A DNA stretch of 64,000 nucleotides from NCBI GenBank assembly GCA_946182825.1, contig CAMGZH010000009.1, positions 21,434-85,433 on the forward strand. Direction: 5' to 3'. The position numbers and the translations under genes were made by a program. Positions within the stretch are counted from its first letter, which is position 1, and every line of letters begins with the position of its first letter. Source of the DNA: an uncultured Lachnospiraceae bacterium (GTDB lineage: Bacteria > Bacillota > Clostridia > Lachnospirales > Lachnospiraceae). Shown piece by piece: positions 26,606 through 35,355 of the stretch. The notes below the pieces were generated by a model. The model had not been told where the DNA came from. It worked only from the letters and a program-made list of their open reading frames with translations, and did not search any database.

Positions 26606-28297
26606 CTAGTCTCGATCCGTCTTAAGCCCAAACTCATCACGATATACCGTACAACCGCAGCGGGTCGTATTCTTCGTATAGTAGAGGGCTGTATCGGCCT
26701 TCTTGTAAAGTCTAAGTGTAAAACCTTGAATAGAAAAAGCTACGCCGGCAGAAACACTCGTTGCCGGAGTGGAAGCTGTAGCCTTTGATAGCTCGACATT
26801 CATCAAATGAACACGGGAGACGATCTCCGGCGCGCTCTTCTCTGAAATATCCTGAATCAAAACAACGAATTCATCACCACCCATGCGAATATGGGCAATG
26901 GCCTCCGGGAATGCCAACTTCAGAAGTTCTGAAACCCGCTCCAGTACATGGTCTCCCTTCTCGTGACCGTATGTATCATTGATGGTCTTAAACTTGTCCA
27001 CATCCATGATCACAAAGGCCAGCTGCTTCTTGCTTCTGCAAAGCTCCGCTGTGATCACATCATAGGCGTATCGGTTCATAAGCCCTGTCAGTCCGTCATG
27101 CCTTGCAGCGAAATGACTACTCTCTTCTCTGTCCTGCAGAGAGGAAAGAGCGATCCGGAAACCTTCGGTCAACGTTCCGATCTCATTGGGAGCCTGCTTG
27201 GGCAGTTCAACGTTGTATACGCCTTCCTTGATGGAAACAACCGCAGCAGTGAGCATACGAAGGGGAACTGTGATCTTCTTCATGAATACAAGCGCCACAC
27301 CGATGGCCAGGGCACTAAAGAACACGCAGATGAAGATCTGGATCTTAAGCAGCATCCTTCTCGCTCCGTACACCTCATGATAAGAATCACAAAGCACCAG
27401 CTGGAGACCGTTCCGAAGGGTCACAAAGGTCTGTACACAGTCCTTACCCTGATAGGAGTAACGGATGACCTTCCCCTTACTGGAAGACTCGTTCCAAAGC
27501 TCCTCATTACTGATTCCGTGGTCCACCTCATCCCCGTGAACCTCGCCCCGAAGAAAACCGGAGTGATAATGCTCCGTGTGATCCGCATTCTTGAGGTAGG
27601 CATATCCGGACTGATAGAAGTGGATCTTGTCCACCTTATTGATCATCATCTCGAAATCCAGATCCATTCCCAGACTGCAGACAAACACCCCGTTCACATA
27701 CACCGGATACACGTAGCTGACCAGGTATTTCTGCTGGTTCTTATTGAAGTAGGGACGGATCCACATCGGCTTGCCCTCATCAATGGGCAGGTAGTACCAG
27801 CCCACATGCTCGATGTCATCCTGCTTGTATTTCCTCACAGGCGTAAGATTCCGCTTCCGCATCTCACCGGACATCACGTCTCTGGTGTAAAAGAATCCGT
27901 CCTCTCTCCCAGCAATATTAAGAGAAAAAATCAGATAATTCGCCTGCACCATGCTGATGGTCTGGCTGGTCTGCTGAAAGAGATTCTCAAGCCTATGGAT
28001 CAGCTTCTGTCTCTGCTCATTATCCCGAACCACCGTCGTACTGGTAATGGACTCTGACGCAAGCGCCGACATGGCATTTACCGCATCCTCGATCTGGATC
28101 AGATTCTGATCGATCTTCGCCCCCTCACTGGCATTCAGATTGTTCATCGTGGCCGCGATATTGGTATTCAGCGAACCCGACACGAAAAAAAAGCTTACAC
28201 CGCTGATCAGCACCGACAGCGCAAGCAAAGTAGACACTATAAATATCATTGCCCTGTTTAACAGGGACCCCTGTTTTCTATATTCCTCATCACCCAT
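26606..28297 (-). CDS. Membrane diguanylate cyclase (dCache-HAMP-GGDEF)
   Basis: 563 residues: helix at about 14-37, an extracellular dCache-like sensor (about 40-310, with IAGREDGFFYTRDVM and the WIRPYF...YVYPVYVNGVFVCSLGMDLDF pattern), a second helix (about 325-350), HAMP, and GGDEF. The active-site loop is a full RMGGDEF (GGDEF at 473-477), the only canonical one in the window, so it should make cyclic-di-GMP from two GTP. The RxxD inhibitory site expected just before it is absent (residues read FPEAIAHIR), so product inhibition through that site is not expected. It is the first gene of the operon with the EAL, FIST kinase and double receiver genes. The ribosome site is weak (AAGAG); an ATG begins the frame. 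Confidence 0.9.
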   Translation of the reverse strand: MGDEEYRKQGSLLNRAMIFIVSTLLALSVLISGVSFFFVSGSLNTNIAATMNNLNASEGAKIDQNLIQIEDAVNAMSALASESITSTTVVRDNEQRQKLIHRLENLFQQTSQTISMVQANYLIFSLNIAGREDGFFYTRDVMSGEMRKRNLTPVRKYKQDDIEHVGWYYLPIDEGKPMWIRPYFNKNQQKYLVSYVYPVYVNGVFVCSLGMDLDFEMMINKVDKIHFYQSGYAYLKNADHTEHYHSGFLRGEVHGDEVDHGISNEELWNESSSKGKVIRYSYQGKDCVQTFVTLRNGLQLVLCDSYHEVYGARRMLLKIQIFICVFFSALAIGVALVFMKKITVPLRMLTAAVVSIKEGVYNVELPKQAPNEIGTLTEGFRIALSSLQDREESSHFAARHDGLTGLMNRYAYDVITAELCRSKKQLAFVIMDVDKFKTINDTYGHEKGDHVLERVSELLKLAFPEAIAHIRMGGDEFVVLIQDISEKSAPEIVSRVHLMNVELSKATASTPATSVSAGVAFSIQGFTLRLYKKADTALYYTKNTTRCGCTVYRDEFGLKTDRD

Positions 28298-28365
28298 ACT
28301 CTTATTTTACATTGGAGTTTCACAAAGATAAAGGGTTTTTCGCAATAATTTTCGGCACTTTTGCA

Positions 28366-29367
28366 TTAATCGATCCCCTCATAATTAAAGTCTGGAATAA
28401 AGCTTTCAAGTGCCACATCGCCCTCCTGAAGAAAGGCGTTTTCCACCCCCAGGGAAATGGCGAAATCCAGCACCTCATCATACTCTTTTGCAGTCACTTT
28501 TCGGTTCAGTTCCGGATAATCTGCCACATTGAAAAGAGGGGTAAACTGATTCATGATACTGATGTAGATCTCGTCTCCATAGGTCTCGTACAGATAACGG
28601 ATCACCGCCTTGGAGTCCTCGGTCTGCCCCGGCAAAAGCAGGTGCCGCACAATGGTTCCCCGGCTCATCAGGATCTCCACCTCGGGATCGTCGCAGATCT
28701 GGTTGTATTCCACCGAATCAATGCCACAGGATGCCTCCTTTTCCCAAAGAGAATATGCCATGGTCATTTCATGCTTCTTCTTGACGTAAAAAACCGGCTC
28801 CCCTGTCTGACGCACCATTTCTTCAAGGGCCCGTGAAGCTTTTTCAAAGTAGTCCTTCGCATGGGAATACCGGGCGGAAAGCTGTGGACTTACATACTTA
28901 AGATCCGGAAGATAAATGTCCACCAATCCGTCCAAAGCCCGAATGCTGTCAACCTCTTCATACCCGCTGGTATTATACACAAAGGGAAGGTCAAAGCCTT
29001 CCTCTCTGGCCCGTTCCATAGCCTTGATCACACCGGGCAGAAAATGTCCCGCCGTTACCAGGTTGATGTTATTGGCTCCCTGCTCTTTCAGTTCAAAGAA
29101 GATCTGTGTCAGCCGTTCCGGCGTGATCTCCTTCCCCATCGTTCCTTTGGCGATGGCTTCGTTCTGGCAAAAAACACACCGCAGGTTACATCCACTAAAA
29201 AAAACGGCGCCACTGCCGTCTGCGCCGGATATACATGGTTCCTCCCAAAAATGAAGGGCAGCCCTTGCTGCCCTTATTTTATCACTTTGTCCACAAACGC
29301 CTGTCGCTCCGGAGGTACGATCCACACCGCAGGCTCTCGGGCAAAGCATACAATTCTTATACTTCAT
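28366..29367 (-). CDS. Radical SAM protein related to PflX / PflA activating enzymes
   Basis: 333-residue Fe-S enzyme of the COG1313 (PflX) group, homologous to activases of glycyl-radical enzymes, though PflX itself has no proven substrate. Seen: N-terminal cysteine-rich start CMLCPRACGVDR, radical SAM cluster motif in SGCNLRCVFCQ (Cys at about 59, 63, 66), followed by the family segments NLVTAGHFLPG, YNTSGYE, YLPDLKY and LLPGQTEDS. No glycyl-radical enzyme gene is in the window. It begins 10 bases after the DHH phosphoesterase stop, so the two form an operon. The extra Cys pairs near the N-terminus could hold a structural metal, which is inference. Confidence 0.85.
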   Translation of the reverse strand: MKYKNCMLCPRACGVDRTSGATGVCGQSDKIRAARAALHFWEEPCISGADGSGAVFFSGCNLRCVFCQNEAIAKGTMGKEITPERLTQIFFELKEQGANNINLVTAGHFLPGVIKAMERAREEGFDLPFVYNTSGYEEVDSIRALDGLVDIYLPDLKYVSPQLSARYSHAKDYFEKASRALEEMVRQTGEPVFYVKKKHEMTMAYSLWEKEASCGIDSVEYNQICDDPEVEILMSRGTIVRHLLLPGQTEDSKAVIRYLYETYGDEIYISIMNQFTPLFNVADYPELNRKVTAKEYDEVLDFAISLGVENAFLQEGDVALESFIPDFNYEGID

Positions 29368-29377
29368 ATATCTATCT

Positions 29378-30316
29378 TCAATCTACATTTAACTGCTCAA
29401 CGATCTGAGGGAGGAGCTGATCCACCTTGTCATTATCCAACTGGCAGGTTCCGGCGTTCTTATGACCGCCACCGTCGTACTGCAGGCAAAGGGATCCGAT
29501 ATCCACGTTGCTTGCCTTATTCACAATAGACTTACCGATCATCACCGCTGTGTTCTGCTTCTTGAAGCCCCACGCCACATAGATACTCATCTCGCACTCC
29601 GGATACAGTGCATAGATCATAAAACGGTTACCGGCATGGATCACTTCCTCGCCGCGGAGATCAAAGATCACGGTCTTGCCCTCGACTCTGCAAAGGCGCT
29701 TCAGCTGCTCCTTAAACAGTTCTTCCTGTTCAAAATACAGATCCACCCTCTCCTTGACATCCGGAAGCTCCAGCACTTCCTTGATATCATGATCCAGGCA
29801 GAAATCAATCAGCTCCATCATCAGATCGTAGTTGGAAATCCGAAAGTCATGGAATCTTCCAAGACCTGTTCTGGCATCCATTAAGAAGTCCAAAAGCACC
29901 CAATCCTTCGGATGAAGGATATCCTCCATGGTAAAGTCTGCGGAATCCCCCTTATCCACAGCATTCATCAGATCCTCAGAAATTCTCGGGAACTTTTCCT
30001 TACCGCCGAAGTAGTTATACACGACCCGGGCTGCGGACTTCGCATCAGGATCGATAATATAGGTTCCACCAACCTCTGTCGCCTTCAGTCTCTCCTCCTC
30101 TGACGCATGGTGGTCAAATGCCATTCCCACCCGCGGATCATAAGGAAGATTGGTTGTAATATCATCCTTTGTCAACTCGATCTTACCGTCCTGTACATCC
30201 TTCGGATGCACAAACTTGATCGTATCGATCATATCCAGTTCCTTCAACATCATGGCACAAGCCAGTCCATCAAAGTCACTTCGTGTAACCAGTCGCCTAG
30301 TCTTCTTTTCTTCCAT
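29378..30316 (-). CDS. DHH-family phosphoesterase
   Basis: 312-residue cytosolic enzyme of the DHH/DHHA1 superfamily, which holds nanoRNases, cyclic-dinucleotide phosphodiesterases and exopolyphosphatases. Seen: N-terminal metal site TRSDFDGLACAMM (Asp pair), the DHH motif in FDHHASEE (about 68-70), a further Asp in VDKGDSADF, and the C-terminal GGGHKNAG of DHHA1 (about 285-292). The gap between the two domains is typical of exopolyphosphatase-like members, but substrate cannot be read. Ribosome site AAGGGGG before the ATG. Because the window is rich in cyclic-di-GMP enzymes, a role in degrading pGpG is possible, though only a suggestion. A PflX-like gene follows after 10 bases. Confidence 0.85.
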   Translation of the reverse strand: MEEKKTRRLVTRSDFDGLACAMMLKELDMIDTIKFVHPKDVQDGKIELTKDDITTNLPYDPRVGMAFDHHASEEERLKATEVGGTYIIDPDAKSAARVVYNYFGGKEKFPRISEDLMNAVDKGDSADFTMEDILHPKDWVLLDFLMDARTGLGRFHDFRISNYDLMMELIDFCLDHDIKEVLELPDVKERVDLYFEQEELFKEQLKRLCRVEGKTVIFDLRGEEVIHAGNRFMIYALYPECEMSIYVAWGFKKQNTAVMIGKSIVNKASNVDIGSLCLQYDGGGHKNAGTCQLDNDKVDQLLPQIVEQLNVD

Positions 30317-30382
30317 GTTTGCCCCCTTATAGCTTATAACATCTTACATCAGCCAAGCCATACCCCGGGCACCTGAAAAGGC

Positions 30383-30428
30383 GCCCCGGTTCTTTGCCCA
30401 ACCAATAGAATTCTACCACGACCGGGGC
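30383..30428 (-). terminator. Probable terminator of the GntR-ABC operon
   Basis: Eight-bp GC-rich stem GCCCCGGT/ACCGGGGC with a 30-base loop, followed on the minus strand by GCGCCTTTTC, just after the permease stop codon. The long loop makes it less certain than the others. Confidence 0.5.
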
Positions 30429-30440
30429 ATCCCTGCCAAC

Positions 30441-31265
30441 TTAATCGAGATTTATTTTCTTACGTGGAATCAGATGACAAGCTACCAGTGACACCAGAGC
30501 GATCACCAGGATCACAGCGATCTGTCCATACACCATGGTGTCATAGATTCCAAGATATTCCATATCAAAGCCGGTGGCTGTTGCATGAACCGTCGGCTGG
30601 TTCATGTAGGAGAAGAATCCGCCTCCTACTATAACGATCGTATTTGCCACCTGCTGAACAATATATACACCCACAAAGGCAATGATGGTTCCAAGTACCT
30701 TGTGCTCCTTCATAAGCTGTCCCACAGTGATACAGAAATATCCGATGAAGACGGATGCAATAACACCGATCAGAAGCAGCATCAGCATCGGAAGGATGAA
30801 ATGGCCGGTGATCTCAGAAGGGATCCCGTGAATAACGTCATGGAGATTCACACCTGCCTTGGACAGGTAAAAGGCTAACAGCCAGCAGAAGCTTCCTACG
30901 CAGATCACAATGTTCACAATGCTCCAGATCACACCGTTGATGAGCTTACCGTTGATCAGAGTGCCTCTTTTCACCGGAAGGGTCCAGGAAAGGTAACCGT
31001 TGCTTCCATACATCGTCTTACCATATCGGATCAGGATCACCAGATAGCTGACAAAGCTTGAGATCGCAAGTCCTACGATATACATAATGCCAAGCATCAG
31101 CATAATCGCAAAGCTTGTACTGTTCTCCGTTCTCAGAATCTCCTCCACATCCAGATTCGCCACATAGAAAAAACCAATGATCGTAGAGAAGATGACCATG
31201 GCATTGATGATCGCCATAGGCTTAATTGTAGCCTTCATCTCATATTTTAAAATTTTACTTAACAT
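30441..31265 (-). CDS. ABC transporter permease, ABC-2 type
   Basis: 274 residues with about six hydrophobic helices (near 17-36, 50-75, 108-132, 150-175, 185-212, 240-262), typical of the small permeases that pair with YtrB/YhcH-like ATPases. It would form the membrane channel of an exporter driven by the ATPase encoded immediately upstream. The start overlaps the ATPase stop by 7 bases, showing coupled translation. The first gene of the operon is a GntR regulator of YtrA type. In Bacillus, YtrA-type operons respond to cell-wall stress or peptide antibiotics; a similar role here is inference by analogy. Substrate not visible in sequence. Confidence 0.82.
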   Translation of the reverse strand: MLSKILKYEMKATIKPMAIINAMVIFSTIIGFFYVANLDVEEILRTENSTSFAIMLMLGIMYIVGLAISSFVSYLVILIRYGKTMYGSNGYLSWTLPVKRGTLINGKLINGVIWSIVNIVICVGSFCWLLAFYLSKAGVNLHDVIHGIPSEITGHFILPMLMLLLIGVIASVFIGYFCITVGQLMKEHKVLGTIIAFVGVYIVQQVANTIVIVGGGFFSYMNQPTVHATATGFDMEYLGIYDTMVYGQIAVILVIALVSLVACHLIPRKKINLD

Positions 31266-31981
31266 TTGAACTCCTTTCTGAAGATCGCGTCAATGGACTC
31301 TCCCCGCTCTGCACGCATATCCTCTACCGATGCCTTATGTAAAAGGCGGCCATACTGGAGCATGATCACATCATCCAGGATCTTCTCCACATCCGAGATC
31401 AGATGTGTGGAGATCAGGATCGTTGCCTTAGGATCATAGTTACTGATGATGGTCTCTAAAATATAATCTCTTGCTGCCGGGTCCACCCCTGCAATGGGCT
31501 CATCCAGAAGGTAGAGATCTGCCTTGCGGCTCATCACAAGGATCAGCTGAACCTTCTCCAGCGTTCCCTTGGACAGCTTATTCAATCTGGATCTCTTCCC
31601 AAGCTTTAATCGCTCCAGCATGTCCTCTGCACGCTGCATATCGAAATCCTGATAGAAATCGGCATACAAAGCCATTGCCTCCTCCACTGTCATTCCCGAC
31701 TCAAGGAAGGGACGATCCGGAAGATAGGACACATGGGCCTTGGTCTCCGGTCCCACCGGACAGCCTCCAATGGTCACCGTTCCTGCTGTCTGTGTTAAAA
31801 GTCCCGCCAGGATCTTAATCAATGTGGTCTTACCGGAACCGTTGGGTCCAAGCAGACCGTAGATCCGGCCGGGTTCCAGTGTCAGTGTAAGATCTGACAG
31901 AGCCAGAAATCTTCCATCATAGTTAAGACTGACATTCCGTAAGTCTGCCAGTGGCATCTGTGCATTCTGCTGTTCCATCAT
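31259..31981 (-). CDS. ABC transporter ATP-binding protein
   Basis: 240-residue ATPase that powers the adjacent permease. Seen: A-loop Tyr near LNYDGRF, Walker A GPNGSGKTT (about 44-52), Q-loop in SYLPDRPFL, signature LSKGTLEK (about 138), a variant of LSGGQ, Walker B LYLLDEPIAGVDP (about 158-170), and His switch in STHLI. The signature variant is common in this exporter branch. The ATG overlaps the stop of the GntR gene in ATGA and the end overlaps the permease start by 7 bases, so the three genes are read as one unit. Confidence 0.9.
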   Translation of the reverse strand: MMEQQNAQMPLADLRNVSLNYDGRFLALSDLTLTLEPGRIYGLLGPNGSGKTTLIKILAGLLTQTAGTVTIGGCPVGPETKAHVSYLPDRPFLESGMTVEEAMALYADFYQDFDMQRAEDMLERLKLGKRSRLNKLSKGTLEKVQLILVMSRKADLYLLDEPIAGVDPAARDYILETIISNYDPKATILISTHLISDVEKILDDVIMLQYGRLLHKASVEDMRAERGESIDAIFRKEFKC

Positions 31982-32352
31982 TTTCCTTCCCCCTTACGCA
32001 TCTCTTCCTTCAGAACGGTCAATAATTCCTCTCCTGAATATCCCAGCCTTCTCATCTGCTCTAAAAAACGGCTGATCTCTCCTCCTGCCAGTTCCTTTTT
32101 CAAAGCTTTTATCATACTCTCATCCTCCGTTATGTACCGTCCAGATGTTCTCTCGGAATGCATCAATCCCATTCGTTCCATCTCAGAAAGCGCTCTCTGC
32201 ATGGTGTTGGGATTCACTGCGGCCTGCGCCGCCAGCTCTCTGACCGAAGGAAGCCTCTGTCCGGGCTCGTACACGCCCTGTACGATTTCCAATTCCATAT
32301 GCTCAATGATCTGTTGAAAGATCGGTCGGTCTGAACTCAAATTCCAGGGCAT
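31978..32352 (-). CDS. GntR-family regulator, YtrA subfamily
   Basis: 124-residue repressor-type regulator. Seen: winged-helix DNA-binding domain with PIFQQIIEHMELEIVQG, LPSVRELAAQAAVNPNTMQRAL (recognition helix region) and SGRYITED, plus a short C-terminal helix typical of YtrA-type members rather than a large ligand domain. A longer frame starts at 32400, but the ATG at 32352 has a perfect AAAGGAGG at good spacing and a promoter with a palindrome lies just upstream. It is the first gene of a GntR-ATPase-permease operon and probably controls it through that palindrome, as YtrA-type proteins do. The inducer is unknown. Confidence 0.9.
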   Translation of the reverse strand: MPWNLSSDRPIFQQIIEHMELEIVQGVYEPGQRLPSVRELAAQAAVNPNTMQRALSEMERMGLMHSERTSGRYITEDESMIKALKKELAGGEISRFLEQMRRLGYSGEELLTVLKEEMRKGEGK

Positions 32353-32388
32353 AGCTCCTCCTTTCCAAACATTGTATTGTTGTTGTGT

Positions 32389-32408
32389 TGTATTAGTCAC
32401 TTAATACA
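32389..32408. promoter_or_regulatory. Putative GntR operator overlapping the transcription start region
   Basis: Perfect 7-bp inverted repeat TGTATTA-N6-TAATACA between the promoter and the GntR start codon. Position and symmetry fit autoregulation by the YtrA-type protein it precedes. Further TGTATT/AATACA half-site-like words flank it on both sides. Confidence 0.7.
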
Positions 32409-32413
32409 GTAAA

Positions 32414-32442
32414 ACAATAATACAATCTCCTTCCCTTGTCAA
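32414..32442 (-). promoter_or_regulatory. Sigma-A promoter of the GntR-ABC operon
   Basis: Minus strand: perfect -35 TTGACA (32437-32442), 17-base spacer, -10 TATTGT (32414-32419). The operator palindrome at 32389-32408 lies at the expected transcription start. Confidence 0.75.
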
Positions 32443-32461
32443 TAGCATTTCTGAATAAGAT

Positions 32462-32491
32462 AAAAAAAACCGGACGGCCAAAGCCGTCCGG
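32462..32491 (-). terminator. Rho-independent terminator of the chemoreceptor gene
   Basis: Nine-bp perfect stem CCGGACGGC/GCCGTCCGG with a four-base loop followed on the minus strand by eight T residues, located 38 bases after the chemoreceptor stop. Confidence 0.92.
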
Positions 32492-32528
32492 CGAAGAGTC
32501 TTCCTTCTTCTCTTATCTTACTGAAATT

Positions 32529-34562
32529 CTACTGAATCTTAAATTTGCTCAATGCATCGTTGATGGAACCGGCAGAATCTGAAACAGAATTTGCTGCGTT
32601 CTCAACATTGTGGCTGGTATCCGCAATATCCTGTGCGCTCTTCGTCAGCGTCTCTACCGTTGCCATAACTTCCTCGGTACTTGCACTCTGCTCCTCGGAA
32701 ATCGCAGCAACAGAAGATGCAATATCGTTAACATTGTTCATCATACCGATCATGGTCTGCATCGTGCCTGCTGCATTGTTCAGCTCACCCACAATGGTAG
32801 AGAAGCTTTCTCCTGCCTTCTTCACTGCCTCACTGCTCTCTTCGATGGCGCCCATATTATTCTTGGACTGGTCGGAAAGATTGCGGATCTGCTGGGTGAT
32901 CTCTGCAATGATTCCTGCGATCTCCCGAGCAGCCTCCTGGCTGTTGACTGCCAGCTTACCGATCTCATCAGCTACAACCGCAAAGCCTCTGCCTGCTTCT
33001 CCTGCTCTCGCCGCCTCAATGGAAGCATTCAGAGAAAGGAGGTTGGTCTGTTCTGCAATGGAATCGATCATGCCAACAATATCTGTGATCTTCTCGGCAG
33101 ACTCACCTACAACGCTTACCACCTGGTTCATCTCGCCCATGGATGCTGTGATCTTATCCATGTTGGACTCTACGCTGTTCATATCATTCTTGCCCACATC
33201 CGCCTGCTTCACCAGATCCAGCATAACATCGTTGGTATTATTACCGTTCAGCGTAAGCTCGGATACAGACTGTGCCAGATCCGTGGCATTCTCGGCCAGC
33301 TCGGTTACCGCTCTTGAAATACCGTCCATAGCCTCCTGGATCTGTGCCATGGATACAGACTGCTCATTAGCCTCACCGGTCATAAAGTTCGATGCTTCTC
33401 TTGAAGAATCCGAATCGGAGCGCAACTGGGTTGCCCGGTTCTGGATGTCAGCAATGGTATCCTTCATCCGACGTACATAGCTCTGCATCTCGCTGCTGAT
33501 CAGACCGATCTCGTCTCCCTTGCTCGCCGGCATCTCAGTGGTAAAGTCTCCGTCAGAAACACGGATAATACTCTCGGAGAGCTTTCCAACCGGCTTGGCA
33601 ATGATTCTTCGGATGGCAATGAATACGATCAGTGAGATCGCTACCAGAATGATGACCATGAACATAATGGCAAGATTACGGAAGGTCGTTGCTTCACGAA
33701 GGACATCCTCCTCAGCCACAACAGCCAGCAGAGTCCAGCTCGTACCCGGAACCGCATACTTGGCAACATAATTCTTGACACCCTTGTCTGTGGTAAGTTC
33801 TACAATATCGGTACTCTTACTCTTGGTGTATTCACTTAAATTCTTCGTGTACTCGGTTCCCACCTCTTCGATGGTCTTACCGTTACGCTCTGTCAGGTAG
33901 TAGTAGATGACCTGCGTGTCGGAAAAAATAGCAGCACGTCCGGTTCCCATCGGCGCGATCTTCTTCATAGTCTTCTCAAGATCTGTAAGGAAAATATCCA
34001 CTGCCATAACAGACGTTCCGCCATTCTTCAAGTCCACCCTCCGGGTGCAGGTAACGCAAAGCTTATTGGTAGCTGAGTCTGTATAAACATCCGTCATCTG
34101 GAAGGTATCATTATTGAGACCTGTCTTATACCAGTCCCTTTCTCTTGGATCCCAGTCATCCGCCTGTACCGTTCCATCGGCAGAAATATAGGAACCATCA
34201 TCAAATCCCATGTACAGACCTGTGTTCTCCACCGGCTGGAAATCCAAAGAGGACTTAATATATTCAAGAATCGCCTCATGATCTTTGAACGGGATCCTCT
34301 GCATGGTATCCGCGTATTCCTCATACTTGGATATCAGCATCTGATAGGAAGATCCAATACTCCTTGCCTCTTTCTCCGCTTCCGCCTTAAGAGCCGTTTG
34401 TGATAATGACATAAGAGAAGCTGATGCCTGATTGTTCAAGAAGATAATAATCGCTAAAATTCCAATGGTCACGATTGGAAGGATTACCATCAGCAGTGTG
34501 GTACTAATGCTTCTCTTTACTTTTCCGTTGTCCTGCTTTTTCTGAACTTTTGTCTTTCCCAT
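32529..34562 (-). CDS. Methyl-accepting chemotaxis protein (dCache type)
   Basis: 677 residues. Seen: short basic start, helix at about 22-42, dCache extracellular sensor (about 50-295; motifs [24 protein letters not shown], and [17 protein letters not shown]), helix at about 300-322, HAMP ([12 protein letters not shown]), then the long methyl-accepting domain with the conserved hairpin tip [19 protein letters not shown] near residue 540. The DPRERDWY and YTD patterns match the amino acid-sensing subgroup of dCache domains, although one pocket motif does not prove the ligand. A longer frame opens at 34607; the ATG at 34562 has AGGAG upstream. A strong terminator follows, so it is a single-gene unit. 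Confidence 0.93.
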   Translation of the reverse strand: MGKTKVQKKQDNGKVKRSISTTLLMVILPIVTIGILAIIIFLNNQASASLMSLSQTALKAEAEKEARSIGSSYQMLISKYEEYADTMQRIPFKDHEAILEYIKSSLDFQPVENTGLYMGFDDGSYISADGTVQADDWDPRERDWYKTGLNNDTFQMTDVYTDSATNKLCVTCTRRVDLKNGGTSVMAVDIFLTDLEKTMKKIAPMGTGRAAIFSDTQVIYYYLTERNGKTIEEVGTEYTKNLSEYTKSKSTDIVELTTDKGVKNYVAKYAVPGTSWTLLAVVAEEDVLREATTFRNLAIMFMVIILVAISLIVFIAIRRIIAKPVGKLSESIIRVSDGDFTTEMPASKGDEIGLISSEMQSYVRRMKDTIADIQNRATQLRSDSDSSREASNFMTGEANEQSVSMAQIQEAMDGISRAVTELAENATDLAQSVSELTLNGNNTNDVMLDLVKQADVGKNDMNSVESNMDKITASMGEMNQVVSVVGESAEKITDIVGMIDSIAEQTNLLSLNASIEAARAGEAGRGFAVVADEIGKLAVNSQEAAREIAGIIAEITQQIRNLSDQSKNNMGAIEESSEAVKKAGESFSTIVGELNNAAGTMQTMIGMMNNVNDIASSVAAISEEQSASTEEVMATVETLTKSAQDIADTSHNVENAANSVSDSAGSINDALSKFKIQ

Positions 34563-34711
34563 AGTTTCTCCTATTCTATAACCTGCCCCAACGATTCCTC
34601 CTCTCATCGTAACAATATTATAACCCCATCCAACCTATAATTGCCAACACTTTTCTATGTAAAGTTCCTTTTTTTCGCACTTTTCTGAATATAACATCAA
34701 AAAATAAACAC

Positions 34712-34749
34712 AAAAAAGACTGCAGCCCCTCTCCGGGGAATCTGCAGTC
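34712..34749 (-). terminator. Rho-independent terminator of the 34765 gene
   Basis: Stem GACTGCAG/CTGCAGTC enclosing a second small CCCC/GGGG stem, followed on the minus strand by six T residues. Confidence 0.85.
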
Positions 34750-34764
34750 CTATAAACAACAGGA

Positions 34765-35187
34765 TTAGAACATCGCTCCTGTATATCCTTCTCTTGGCAT
34801 CATCTCAAAATCATAGGTGGCAAGCTCTTCCACATCCATCAGATTCGTATGGCTTCCCTCATGAATCATGAGATTAGAGGATTCACCTAACTGAACAACC
34901 ACCACCGGCTTGTGGGTGCCATAAGCATAACCACACTCCCAGGCTGTTCCGGAATCACTGTAATTGCCCCAGTAGAGCATGACCACGATCTCAGCCCAGT
35001 CGATGCCCGCCTTGTCATTTAAAAAGGTCTCCTTACTCCAGTCCGGCTTACCCACGTTACCATCCCGGACCTCATGCTCTCTCGGTGAAAAGACAGAGAA
35101 TCCACGACCCTTTAAGATCTCTTCCGCTCTTGATAAAACTTCAAACTCTTTTTCATTGAAAAAAGGCGATGCAAGATAAATTTTCAT
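34765..35187 (-). CDS. Nucleoside 2-deoxyribosyltransferase-like protein
   Basis: 140 residues, the size of nucleoside 2-deoxyribosyltransferases, which swap bases on deoxyribose in purine and pyrimidine salvage. Seen: N-terminal MKIYLASPFFNEKE (the IYLAGPF-type start), AEIVVMLYWGNYSDSGTAWECGYAYG, where the family has its catalytic Glu and the Asp-Ser-Gly substrate-binding loop, and a C-terminal hydrophobic/aromatic end. Single-domain and cytosolic. It has its own sigma-A-like promoter and a strong terminator, so it stands alone. Members of this fold also include hydrolases of modified nucleotides, so the exact substrate stays open. Confidence 0.82.
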   Translation of the reverse strand: MKIYLASPFFNEKEFEVLSRAEEILKGRGFSVFSPREHEVRDGNVGKPDWSKETFLNDKAGIDWAEIVVMLYWGNYSDSGTAWECGYAYGTHKPVVVVQLGESSNLMIHEGSHTNLMDVEELATYDFEMMPREGYTGAMF

Positions 35188-35245
35188 ATTGTATTACTTC
35201 CTTTCGCTTCTTACAGAAACTGCCGAACTATTCTATCCTATTCCC

Positions 35246-35274
35246 ATTATAAAAGAAAGTCTTTTTTTCTCCAA
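35246..35274 (-). promoter_or_regulatory. Sigma-A promoter for the 34765 gene
   Basis: Minus strand: -35 TTGGAG (35269-35274), 17-base spacer, -10 TATAAT (35246-35251, perfect). About 58 bases before the start codon. Confidence 0.6.
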
Positions 35275-35288
35275 TTATTTATTTCATA

Positions 35289-35317
35289 TTGAATCTCACC
35301 CATTATCATAGTAAAAT
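35289..35317 (+). promoter_or_regulatory. Sigma-A promoter for the SulP transporter gene
   Basis: -35 TTGAAT (35289-35294), 17-base spacer, -10 TAAAAT (35312-35317), 38 bases before the GTG start. It stands back to back with the promoter of the divergent gene. Confidence 0.55.
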
Positions 35318-35355
35318 CGATTCATTGCGTAAAAAAGAGAGAAAAGGAGTTTGAC

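Noticed and set aside
26948..28057. Long plus-strand frame opposite the diguanylate cyclase gene
   Set aside because: Antisense of a well-supported gene; His/Ile/Leu-rich shadow translation without any recognisable motif.
32545..33480. 311-codon plus-strand frame opposite the chemoreceptor
   Set aside because: Ala/Ser-rich shadow of the heptad-coded chemoreceptor signalling region; not a gene.
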